Assembly (NCBI GenBank): GCA_036564195.1
Contig: DATCLA010000256.1
Coordinates: 1-13,533, forward strand
DNA from: DATCLA01 sp036564195
Lineage (GTDB): Bacteria > Bacillota > UBA4882 > UBA8346
Length of the DNA stretch: 13,533 nt
Direction of reading: 5' to 3'
Shown here: positions 1 to 5,874 of the stretch, piece by piece
How the letters are laid out: the number at the start of each line of letters is the position of its first letter
Numbering within the stretch: position 1 is the first letter of the stretch
Notes under the pieces: model-generated
What the model was told of the DNA's origin: nothing
Database searches by the model: none
The model's input: only the letters and a program-made list of their open reading frames with translations
Translations under genes and position numbers: made by a program

Positions 1-1
1 C

Positions 2-487
2 TTATATAATAAAAGAGTTTTTCCATATAAGATAAATGCGGCCTCGCTCGGCGGCGACTTTGATATAGGGTTGGAGCTTAAAAAAGAGGGGCGTCAATTA
101 TTACTAAAAAAAATCAAAAAATATCAGATCCCTTTAATCTATGAAAAAGACCTCCAACTAAACGTGAAACAAAGATTAAAAGTCTATGATGAATATAGTA
201 AAAAAGCCAGAATTAGCGTCTTTGTAAATATCGGCGGCGCTTCGGCGAATATTGGCGCTAACTCAATGGTCCTTGATTTAAAGCCGGGAATTAATTATAT
301 TCATAAATTCCCTCCTTCATCAGAAAGTGGAGTAATTTTTGAGATGGGGAAAAGAAATATTCCTGTGATCCATTTATTAAATGTGAAAGGGTTTACTTTA
401 AAATACGGTTTACCATGGGACCCAATTCCTTTGCCCCAAATTGGTCAAGGTAAAATTTATCATATTAAGGCGAGAAAAGATGAATAA
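2..487 (+). CDS. pgsW: PgsW-like poly-gamma-glutamate system protein, C-terminal part
   Basis: The frame is open from base 2, so the gene enters from the left edge and only its last 161 residues are visible. An internal TTG at 71 is not needed as a start, because upstream codons (reading ASLGGDFDIG just before it) look like genuine protein. The visible part resembles the C-terminal half of the poly-gamma-glutamate system protein family (PgsW), with a glycine-rich NIGGASANIG stretch and a hydrophobic FEMGKRNIPVIHLLN segment. In known genomes this family sits with capsule or poly-gamma-glutamate synthesis genes; its biochemical role is not established. Its stop overlaps the next gene by 8 bases, suggesting translational coupling. 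Family assignment is by recognition of sequence character, without a database search. Confidence 0.7.
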   Translation, partial: LYNKRVFPYKINAASLGGDFDIGLELKKEGRQLLLKKIKKYQIPLIYEKDLQLNVKQRLKVYDEYSKKARISVFVNIGGASANIGANSMVLDLKPGINYIHKFPPSSESGVIFEMGKRNIPVIHLLNVKGFTLKYGLPWDPIPLPQIGQGKIYHIKARKDE

Positions 488-1091
488 AATCTTAGCAATT
501 GACGATAATGAGGATATTTTATATACTTTACAGGCGATTGGCGAGACGGCAAAGTTTAATATAGTAACGGTCAATGATGGATTCAAAGCATTGGACCTTT
601 TGAAGAAATCTAAGTTTGATCTGATTATGGTCGACTATTACATGCCGAATATTAACGGCTTAACATTAGTTAAAAAGATTCGGGAAATTTCAAAAAGCAT
701 ACCGATTCTGGTGCTTACAGTCGATGAGTCCATCAACTTGGCCCAAAAATTTCTTGATTGCGGCGCGACTGATTTCGCGGTTAAGCCGATTAGGACGGCT
801 GATTTGATTTCCAGGGTGAAATTACATTTGAAATTAAGCCAAAATAAACGCGGCGATCAATTTCAGGATCTAGAGATCCCCAAGGGATTATCATTTCCTA
901 CTCTAAAATTAATCATGGATTATCTTCACACAATAAATGAACCGGAAACAATTGAATTGATCTCACAAAAGACTGGTTTGGCTTATCAGACGGTACATCG
1001 GTATCTGGAGTATTTAGTTAAGAAAAAACAAGTAAAAGTAAAGATTAATTATGGTAAAATTGGCCGACCGATTCATAAATATTATTTATGA
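480..1091 (+). CDS. Two-component response regulator, CitB/DcuR-like
   Basis: This 203-residue protein has an N-terminal receiver domain (about 1-120) and a C-terminal winged-helix DNA-binding domain (about 134-203). Receiver landmarks are visible: acidic pair D8-D9, phospho-acceptor D52 in VDYYMP, T80 in LVLT, and K102 before P103. The C-terminal half (LAYQTVHRYLEYL, then a basic wing ending GRPIHKYYL) resembles the helix-turn-helix of CitB/DcuR/DpiA regulators, which answer to histidine kinases sensing small organic acids; the signal here is unknown. ATG at 480 is preferred over a longer frame from 441 because the receiver fold begins exactly at MNKILAIDD and AAGGCG lies just upstream. The start overlaps the 3' end of the pgsW-like gene, so the two are probably cotranscribed. 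No sensor kinase is in the window. Confidence 0.85.
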   Translation: MNKILAIDDNEDILYTLQAIGETAKFNIVTVNDGFKALDLLKKSKFDLIMVDYYMPNINGLTLVKKIREISKSIPILVLTVDESINLAQKFLDCGATDFAVKPIRTADLISRVKLHLKLSQNKRGDQFQDLEIPKGLSFPTLKLIMDYLHTINEPETIELISQKTGLAYQTVHRYLEYLVKKKQVKVKINYGKIGRPIHKYYL

Positions 1092-1171
1092 AAAGACTAA
1101 GCGTATTTCTCAATAATGATTCTAAGGTTTTGCAAATGTCACCGCTTTTCTAAACTTACGGTATTCTTATG

Positions 1172-1238
1172 AAGCCATCGGGCAACACTCCTTTTTGGTT
1201 TTGTTTAGCAACTTACCATTTCGGAGTCCAGATGGCTT
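1172..1238 (+). terminator. Long-looped hairpin, possible terminator or structured RNA
   Basis: AAGCCATC (1172-1179) pairs perfectly with GATGGCTT (1231-1238). Inside it, ACTCC (1187-1191) can pair with GGAGT (1223-1227). The right arm runs into TTTTCCTTTG, so on the plus strand it could end transcription of the response regulator. The loop is long for a simple terminator. It lies between convergent genes. A riboswitch or other structured RNA is possible, but I do not recognise a class. Confidence 0.4.
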
Positions 1239-1308
1239 TTCCTTTGATAAAAAATTGCGAACTTAATTATACAATTATACACTAACCTTTTACAGACCAA
1301 CTTTTTTA

Positions 1309-2052
1309 TTATTTACAACCGGCCAATTCCGGGTATTCATAGTAATCCTGAACCGTCGGGACATTCCGGTCCGCCGTCCGTGAGGTAATTAACTTACTGA
1401 CGGTATGGGCTGCCAGCAACCCGGAGTCGAGCGGCTTGGTCAATTCCAAAATCTCTTCCCGGCGCAAGTCAGGGCGTAACCAGGTTTTTTCTGCCTCTCG
1501 GGGTAAAATCACCGGCATCCGTTTCTTAGTATTATGAATTTGCGCCATTAGCTGATTCGCTTCAGTAGTTAAAATACTATAAGTCTTTACACATTCCCCG
1601 GTTACCGGATCAACCCATTCCTCCCAAATCCCCGCAAATGAAAAGATGGTTTTATCGTGGAAATAGATATAATACGGGTACTTTCGGCCCTGAAATAACC
1701 GCCATTCATAAAAGCCGTCCGCCGGGATTAAACAGCGGCGCTGCCGGATCGCATTTCGAAAGGCCGGCTTATCAAAAACCGTATCGCTGCGGGCGTTTAA
1801 GGTATAAGAACGTATCTCCAGGGCCTGCCGGGAAGTTTTCACCCAAGAAGGGATCAAACCCCACCGAAAATATTGCAACGTTTCGGGCTGGTCGGCAGTA
1901 AGCACCGGCATCCGCGGAAAATCAAAACCGGAGACATAATAGTAGGGCCGTGCTCCGGTATTTTGCTGAAACTCAAATTCAAAATCAAATTTCAACTGAT
2001 AACGGTTTTTCAGGCTCTGGGCATCCCGGCTCAACGCATAAAAGAAACACAC
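1309..2052 (-). CDS. SRAP/YedK/HMCES-type abasic-site protein
   Basis: This is a SOS response-associated peptidase (SRAP) protein. Family members use an N-terminal Cys, exposed after Met removal, to form a covalent DNA crosslink with abasic sites in single-stranded DNA, shielding them during replication. The frame is open back to an ATG at 2118 overlapping the umuC stop, but I choose GTG at 2052: it gives 247 residues with Cys at position 2, as the chemistry requires. With that start, the other active-site residues are N86 (in LNARSDT), E116 (in DGFYEWR) and H173 (in QIHNTKKRMP). The usual MCGR start is replaced by V/M-C-F-F. The body (RWGLIPSWVK, SFAGIWEEWVD) reads like forms common in Bacteroidota, hinting at transfer. 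It is the last gene of the umuDC operon. Confidence 0.88.
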   Translation of the reverse strand: MCFFYALSRDAQSLKNRYQLKFDFEFEFQQNTGARPYYYVSGFDFPRMPVLTADQPETLQYFRWGLIPSWVKTSRQALEIRSYTLNARSDTVFDKPAFRNAIRQRRCLIPADGFYEWRLFQGRKYPYYIYFHDKTIFSFAGIWEEWVDPVTGECVKTYSILTTEANQLMAQIHNTKKRMPVILPREAEKTWLRPDLRREEILELTKPLDSGLLAAHTVSKLITSRTADRNVPTVQDYYEYPELAGCK

Positions 2053-2114
2053 TGTTTTCACCAACCTTTCCTGGAAAGCAATTTTTAAATGAAAGCGCCG
2101 TTTCAGCCTGGGCT

Positions 2115-3377
2115 TCATTCGGTCCTTACTGTAATAATATCACTCCACCGGGTGGTAAAACAGGGGGACAGTTTTTCCTGCCGCAGTTTCCATTGGACGC
2201 CGGAACCCTGCGCCGCGATTTTAACCATGTCTCGGCCATATTTGGCATTGATCCTGTCCATGGCCTGCATGACCGCGGCCTGTTTGGCATGATCGATCCG
2301 GTCAAACAGCGAACCTTGCAGCCGGTCTTGGGGTACGAGCTCTGCCACCATCACCCCGGCCTTTTTATAACGATAACCCCTTTGATAGATGGCCTCTAAT
2401 GCCGCTAAAGCGTATTTAGTCAAAACTATGCTACTGTTGGTAGCAGTCGGCAGCTTGCAGGTGAAATTTTGGGCATACTGCGGCTCGTCAGGGTTAAACC
2501 CGTTGGTATGGATGAAAACGGTAATCAGATTGGCGCAACTTCGCTGTTGGCGCAATTTAGAAGCACAGCGGCAAGCGAAGGTGGCCACTGCCTCCCGGAG
2601 CGGCTCAATTTCAGTTTGGGATTTCCCAAACGAACGGGAGGTACAGATCACTTTTTTAGCCGGAGTAACCGCTTCCCAAACCAGGCAGGATATACCCTCC
2701 AACTCCTTTTTAATCCGTAGGCCGGTCACAGTCATCCGTTGGCGGACCCAAGCATCGGGTAACCGGGTGAACTCCCAGGCAGTACGGACATTATTCTTTT
2801 GCAGCAGCGCCGCATATTGACTGCCGATTCCCCAGGCTTCCCCGATTTCCAATTGGCACAGCGCTTCACTGATCCGGTCCGGACTGTCCAGTACCAGAAT
2901 TCCTTGGTTTTCCGGTACTTTTTTCGCATAATGGTTGGCAGCTTTGGCCAGCACTTTAGTGGGGGCTATTCCCACGCTTACCGGAATTCCGGTATTTTGG
3001 AGCACGGCTTGGCGGATCCGGCGGGCGTAGGTTTCCAGATCAATCCTCAGACCGGTCAAATTTAAAAAGGCCTCATCAATAGAGTAAATTTCAATCTCGG
3101 GAGTAAATTTTCCCAGAGTATACATCACTCGTTGCGACAGATCACCGTATAAAGCGTAATTGGAAGAAAAAACAGCCACATGATTGGCTTTCAAAAAAGC
3201 GGCAATTTTAAAAGCGGGTTCGCCCATTTTAATGCCTAACTGCTTTGCTTCATCGGAGCGGGAGATTACACAACCATCATTGTTGGATAACACCACCACC
3301 GGTCTGCCGTTTAAACCCGGATTAAAGACCCGTTCACAGGAGACGTAAAAATTATTGCAATCAACTAATGCAAACAT
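2115..3377 (-). CDS. umuC: Y-family translesion DNA polymerase, UmuC subunit
   Basis: At 420 residues this matches UmuC length (E. coli 422). Catalytic metal-binding residues are visible: D6 in ALVDCNNFYVSCERVF, and D101-E102 in YSIDEAF. The palm, fingers and helix-hairpin-helix regions continue through VSVGIAPTKVLAKAANH and GEAWGIGSQY. A little-finger domain follows, with a beta-clamp binding motif QGSLF at 354-358 and the UmuC-typical tail ending SPCFTTRWSDI. It should pair with processed UmuD to copy past DNA lesions with low fidelity. ATG at 3377 directly follows the umuD stop (TTTTAGATG), with AAGAAGG inside the end of umuD as its binding site, so translation is coupled. Full UmuDC pairs are less usual in Gram-positives, which more often carry UvrX/YqjW-type polymerases without a linked UmuD. 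Confidence 0.95.
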   Translation of the reverse strand: MFALVDCNNFYVSCERVFNPGLNGRPVVVLSNNDGCVISRSDEAKQLGIKMGEPAFKIAAFLKANHVAVFSSNYALYGDLSQRVMYTLGKFTPEIEIYSIDEAFLNLTGLRIDLETYARRIRQAVLQNTGIPVSVGIAPTKVLAKAANHYAKKVPENQGILVLDSPDRISEALCQLEIGEAWGIGSQYAALLQKNNVRTAWEFTRLPDAWVRQRMTVTGLRIKKELEGISCLVWEAVTPAKKVICTSRSFGKSQTEIEPLREAVATFACRCASKLRQQRSCANLITVFIHTNGFNPDEPQYAQNFTCKLPTATNSSIVLTKYALAALEAIYQRGYRYKKAGVMVAELVPQDRLQGSLFDRIDHAKQAAVMQAMDRINAKYGRDMVKIAAQGSGVQWKLRQEKLSPCFTTRWSDIITVRTE

Positions 3378-3803
3378 CTAAAACGCCTTCTTAATAATAT
3401 AGGTTACAATTCCCCAAATCATAAAGTCCGCTTCGGCGCTGACGGGAATCGGCTGGTAAGCGGGGTTGGCCGGCACCAGCCAGACCTGGCCGTTGTGGCG
3501 CTGGACTCTTTTTAAGGTGAATTCGCCGTTAATAAAGCAGACTGCCAAGGCACCCTTACGGTAATTGAGGGATTTGTCAATCACCAGCAGATCACCGTTA
3601 TCCACTCCGGCATCCCGCATCGACTCTCCCTTTACCCGGCCAAAAAACGTAGCACTGGGATTTTTAATCAAGGTTTGATTGAGGTCAAGCATATTTTCTA
3701 AATAATCTTCTGCCGGTGAAGGAAATCCCGCCGGTATTTGGTTCCCCACATAGTGTAAGCACAATTCCGTCGACTGTTTGACTGAAAACATCTCAATGCT
3801 CAC
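3378..3803 (-). CDS. umuD: UmuD-like self-cleaving SOS protein (peptidase S24)
   Basis: UmuD cleaves itself when RecA filaments form and then activates UmuC for translesion synthesis. It lacks the N-terminal helix-turn-helix of LexA, so it is not a repressor. The frame is open to an ATG at 3821, but that ATG lies 4 bases from the LexA box and has no binding site. GGAGGG lies inside the extra codons, about 10 bases before GTG at 3803, so I use that start. The resulting 141-residue protein has its cleavage site at A25-G26 (PAGFPSP), nucleophile S61 (GESM) and general base K98 (TLKR). In E. coli UmuD these are C24-G25, S60 and K97: the same spacing, offset by one. It is the first gene of umuD-umuC-SRAP. 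Confidence 0.92.
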   Translation of the reverse strand: MSIEMFSVKQSTELCLHYVGNQIPAGFPSPAEDYLENMLDLNQTLIKNPSATFFGRVKGESMRDAGVDNGDLLVIDKSLNYRKGALAVCFINGEFTLKRVQRHNGQVWLVPANPAYQPIPVSAEADFMIWGIVTYIIKKAF

Positions 3804-3825
3804 AGTACTTTTACCCTCCATGTTA

Positions 3826-3839
3826 CAAACATATGTTCG
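3826..3839. promoter_or_regulatory. LexA (DinR/Cheo) box
   Basis: On the minus strand this reads CGAACATATGTTTG, matching the Gram-positive LexA consensus CGAAC-N4-GTTCG at all but one position. It lies downstream of the extended -10 (3852-3860), at or just after the expected transcription start, and 22 bases before the chosen umuD GTG. LexA bound here should block the umuD-umuC-SRAP operon until DNA damage. Confidence 0.9.
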
Positions 3840-3851
3840 GTATTTAATTCT

Positions 3852-3860
3852 ATTATATCA
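3852..3860 (-). promoter_or_regulatory. Extended -10 promoter of the umuDC operon
   Basis: The minus strand reads TGATATAAT, a TG-N extended -10 with a perfect TATAAT. The hexamer 17 bases upstream (GCACTT) is a poor -35, which an extended -10 can tolerate. Transcription would start near 3845, just ahead of the LexA box. Confidence 0.65.
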
Positions 3861-3938
3861 GATTTTCCGGGAAAAAGTGCTGGAATATTCTCCCAACAGG
3901 AAAACGAAGGAAGGGCGGTTTTCGGTATTCGGCCCAAT

Positions 3939-3944
3939 TATAAT
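3939..3944 (+). promoter_or_regulatory. Possible -10 for the small Q/N-rich protein gene
   Basis: A perfect TATAAT lies 64 bases before the TTG start at 4009 and points away from the umuDC promoter. I see no convincing -35, so this is tentative. Confidence 0.35.
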
Positions 3945-4008
3945 ATTTTTTACTATCTGTATTTTAAGGAGAAAAGGGGTAAATTATCGGTTGGAAGGAG
4001 GTGCAATT

Positions 4009-4299
4009 TTGCCAAATAATCAATTTAACCAGAATTTCCAAGCCATGCGGGCGATTATTAACAATCTTAAACAGTCGGAACAACAAAATGTAATGCTGGC
4101 GCGGCAACTGGCGGGGCAAGAAGCTAACAATGCCAATCTGCTCAATAATGCCGGGACCATAAACCTGCAGGCAATGGCTAACGGGGAAGCTCAGGCCGCT
4201 ACGATCTTAAGCCAGTTTGAAAATGCCGAACGCCACGCCGTGCAACAACTGGATCAACTGGAGCAGCTGGTTTCCCAAGTCCAAAGTCAATTAAGTTAA
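4009..4299 (+). CDS. Small Q/N/A-rich helical protein, unknown function
   Basis: I do not recognise this family. The gene is probably real: AAGGAGGTG (3995-4003) lies about 6 bases before TTG at 4009, and a strong terminator follows the stop. The 96-residue product is very rich in Gln, Asn, Ala and Leu, has no Cys or Trp, no signal peptide and no membrane segment. It reads as nearly continuous amphipathic helix, with heptad-like leucines in the last third (QQLDQLEQLVSQVQSQL), suggesting a coiled coil. The frame stays open upstream to 3778, but that part overlaps the umuDC promoter and umuD start and is not protein-like. A structural or sporulation-related role is conceivable but unsupported. 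Confidence 0.7.
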   Translation: MPNNQFNQNFQAMRAIINNLKQSEQQNVMLARQLAGQEANNANLLNNAGTINLQAMANGEAQAATILSQFENAERHAVQQLDQLEQLVSQVQSQLS

Positions 4300-4378
4300 A
4301 AAAAGAATAATGTAGGCCAGTTAATTCAAATGGACAGGCAGGCCTCGCCACAGATCCTAAACCTGCAATAGTTATTTA

Positions 4379-4421
4379 AAAATTGGAGTACAGCGCTGCG
4401 GCGTTGTTTTCCAATTTTCTA
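4379..4421 (+). terminator. Rho-independent terminator
   Basis: AAAATTGG (4379-4386) pairs with CCAATTTT (4411-4418). An inner stem CAGCGC/GCGTTG (4391-4396 with 4401-4406, one G-U pair) closes on a TGCG loop. Thymine-rich DNA continues to the right. It ends the small Q/N-rich gene about 80 bases after its stop. Confidence 0.75.
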
Positions 4422-4429
4422 TTTTAGAG

Positions 4430-4622
4430 CGGATAGCAAACGCCGGCATCAGCTTTCGACCTGAACCTTGCCTAATTTCTGGCTGTTTGATTACTCGGCC
4501 GTAAAGTTTAACTACTTCGTTACTCTAACTTAGGAAAGCCGTTTAGGCAGATTATCAAAACCTTAAACCTGATTAATTATTCTTACTACTACCCTACGCG
4601 TATCAGGGTTCAAAATAAATAG
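4430..4622. other. Gene-free stretch before the IS110 remnant
   Basis: I find no coding region, RNA gene or clear repeat. Around 4585-4610 one frame briefly reads like the LRRALYQA part of an IS110 transposase, so the last 40 bases may be frame-broken upstream transposase sequence. The rest is unassigned. Confidence 0.3.
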
Positions 4623-4826
4623 ATGATTATCTGCAGGCACAATAAGGCAACCAATAAAGAATTTAAAGAGCTGCACCAATACTACACGACTCGGGAAGAA
4701 AATCCGTTGCAGAAGAAACAATCGCTCATAGTACTTGGGTGTAAGTTAATTCGAATCATTTATGCGCTATTAACCAAGTAAGTGGCATATGATTCTCAAA
4801 AAATGATGAATGATATTCTAAGAACA
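4623..4826 (+). pseudogene. IS110-family transposase, C-terminal remnant
   Basis: From 4623 the frame reads like the C-terminal end of IS110-type transposases (DEDD plus Transposase_20 domains). Recognisable parts are RHNKATNKEFKELHQYY, then NPLQKKQSLIVL, then CKLIRIIYALLTK, and after an in-frame TAA (4779-4781), VAYDSQKMMNDI. The usual sequence has a sense codon at that TAA, and a single CAA to TAA change would explain it. A stop at 4620-4622 cuts the frame upstream and the catalytic domain is absent, so this is dead. IS110 elements have no long terminal inverted repeats, so the insertion boundary cannot be read directly. The same frame continues into a LoaP-like domain; the junction lies roughly between 4812 and 4842. 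Confidence 0.75.
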
Positions 4827-4967
4827 ATGGTTCATGTTAAAGAAGGCCCGTTAAAAGGCCTTGAAGGATTAATTAAAAAAATCAATTTGCATACCCGTAG
4901 AGCTAAAATACAACTTAATCTAATGAAATTATCTCATTTAACAGAGGTTGGCATTAAATTGTTATAA
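4827..4967 (+). pseudogene. LoaP/NusG-type antiterminator, C-terminal KOW remnant
   Basis: The sequence EGPLKGLEGLIKKIN followed by RRAKIQLNLM and a terminal VGIKLL matches the KOW domain and tail of LoaP, a specialised NusG paralogue that promotes antitermination in long polysaccharide or secondary-metabolite operons. Only about 45 residues remain. The NGN domain that binds RNA polymerase is missing and is replaced upstream, in frame, by the end of an IS110 transposase. A short fusion product starting from GTG at 4782 could be made on paper, but without the NGN domain it would not be a working antiterminator. Identification rests on the KOW motif and the characteristic tail. Confidence 0.7.
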
Positions 4968-4982
4968 ATCCCGAACATTAAC

Positions 4983-5300
4983 TCAGTTCAGGTTAGATGG
5001 AGATATCGACCCTTTCCCGTGTTCTCCTTCATCTCTTGCAAAGCATAGGAAAATAGTAACAGGAGCAATCACCGACCCGGTGGTGGTTTCGGAATCGAAC
5101 TCTACTGTTTCCGAAGGAAGGGGTATTGCTCTTCCTTCTTTCTCCAGGTTGTAAATCCGCTGTCCCAGGGCGTCGGCAGCCCTATGTTGCGCAGCTACAA
5201 AATCTGCGCCAAAACTCTCACAACCAGGAAAGTCCGGAAAATACACTCGATATCCTGTTTCAACCGGTTCGAAAACCGCCAAATAGGTTAGCTTACGCAT
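4983..5300 (-). CDS. hicB: HicB-like antitoxin with scrambled C-terminus
   Basis: The first about 80 residues are a standard HicB partial-RNase-H-like domain: LTYLAVFEPVETGYRVYFPD, then FPGC, then AADALGQRIYNLEKEG. HicB normally neutralises the mRNA-cleaving toxin HicA and represses its own operon through a C-terminal ribbon-helix-helix or helix-turn-helix domain. Here, after APVTIF the protein ends abruptly in GKGSISPSNLN. In the other two minus-strand frames I can read MKENTGK and RVDISI, pieces expected of the missing DNA-binding domain. That points to small indels plus truncation next to the LoaP remnant. ATG at 5300 has GAAAGGAGC about 9 bases upstream. The product may be stable but is probably unable to bind DNA. 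A possible HicA fragment lies upstream. Confidence 0.7.
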   Translation of the reverse strand: MRKLTYLAVFEPVETGYRVYFPDFPGCESFGADFVAAQHRAADALGQRIYNLEKEGRAIPLPSETVEFDSETTTGSVIAPVTIFLCFARDEGEHGKGSISPSNLN

Positions 5301-5453
5301 CTAATCAAGCTCCTTTCTCCAAGGCAGGCAAGACCGGCTTAAAGTCCTGCCTGTTTTTAATAGGCATTTCATCTTATGCGCCGGAATTACACAATAGCTG
5401 TAGTTATCATGATTTTTACCTGCCTCAAAGCTGAAAACATTATAACTGATCGG
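5301..5453 (-). pseudogene. Possible HicA toxin remnant
   Basis: The minus-strand frame open from 5453 to a TAG at 5303-5301 includes GKNHDNYSYCVIPAHK followed by LLKTGRTLS. This resembles the C-terminal half of HicA (GSH motif, IPxHKxKxL, then a GTLxxIL helix) and sits directly upstream of hicB, where hicA normally lies. There is no start codon with a binding site, the catalytic GSH is replaced by GKNH, and the N-terminal helix is absent. The match is short, so this is a suggestion only. Confidence 0.35.
5322..5358 (+). terminator. Hairpin with T-tract, plus-strand terminator-like
   Basis: AGGCAGG (5322-5328) pairs with CCTGCCT (5346-5352), followed by GTTTTT on the plus strand. No plus-strand gene that needs it is visible. 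On the minus strand it falls in the hicB leader, so its role is unclear. Confidence 0.3.
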
Positions 5454-5484
5454 CTAACCCGGTTTTTGGTTACTGCCTGCTGTC

Positions 5485-5805
5485 TCAGGCCTCTGTCCTA
5501 AAATGCCATAAATGCCGGTCAAGATCGACCCGGCCGTCCGGTTTAAAAGTCACTCCCTCCGCTTCCAGCAAAACACGTTGTACTTCCCAGTCACCAAAAG
5601 CAGCGGTCGGCGCCAACGCGCCGGACTGATAGACTACTCGATGCGCCGGTAATTGTAAAGCAGCCGGTATGCTCCGCATTGCCCAACCCACCATTAGGCC
5701 GGCATTCGGTCTGCCAAGCAACCTTCCAATTTGCCCATAGGTTGCAACTTTGCCGACGGGAATTTCGGCTACCAATTGATATACCTGTTGAAAGAAACTG
5801 TTCAT
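5485..5805 (-). CDS. Alkyltransferase-like protein (ATL)
   Basis: This 106-residue protein has the DNA-binding fold of O6-alkylguanine-DNA alkyltransferase: YQLVAEIPVGKVATYGQIGRLLG supplies the helix-turn-helix and its Tyr/Arg nucleotide-flipping region. The active-site motif is PAHRVV at 53-58, with Ala replacing the methyl-accepting Cys of PCHRV. ATL proteins cannot repair the lesion themselves; they bind O6-alkylguanine tightly and flag it for nucleotide excision repair. The length is normal for stand-alone ATLs, which lack the N-terminal Ada/Ogt domain. ATG at 5805 has GGAG about 13 bases upstream, a rather long spacing. It appears to be a single gene on the same strand as, but 69 bases from, the thioesterase. 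The usual residue here is Trp or Ala, so this is a normal variant. Confidence 0.9.
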   Translation of the reverse strand: MNSFFQQVYQLVAEIPVGKVATYGQIGRLLGRPNAGLMVGWAMRSIPAALQLPAHRVVYQSGALAPTAAFGDWEVQRVLLEAEGVTFKPDGRVDLDRHLWHFRTEA

Positions 5806-5874
5806 TGATTCGCTTAAACTCCATTAAAAAGGTTACGCCCCAAAACTACTTTAAACCGACCTGCTTCGGCACAA

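Noticed and set aside
1150..1240. SAM-I riboswitch, because ATGAAGCC and GGGCAAC resemble its core.
   Set aside because: The 5' half of the S-box, its kink-turn and the later conserved blocks are absent, and no downstream gene would be controlled.
1169..1282. A 37-codon ORF (MKPSGNTPFWFCLATYHF...) on the plus strand, vaguely like the start of a transporter.
   Set aside because: No ribosome binding site, overlaps the perfect hairpin at 1172-1238, and is too short to assign.
1638..3065. Several plus-strand ORFs across the SRAP and umuC region.
   Set aside because: They are antisense shadows of well-supported minus-strand genes, with no protein-like motifs.
5475..5490. Hairpin GCCTG/CAGGC at the ATL stop codon as a terminator.
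   Set aside because: The stem is only 5 bp, overlaps the stop codon and has no T-tract on the minus strand.
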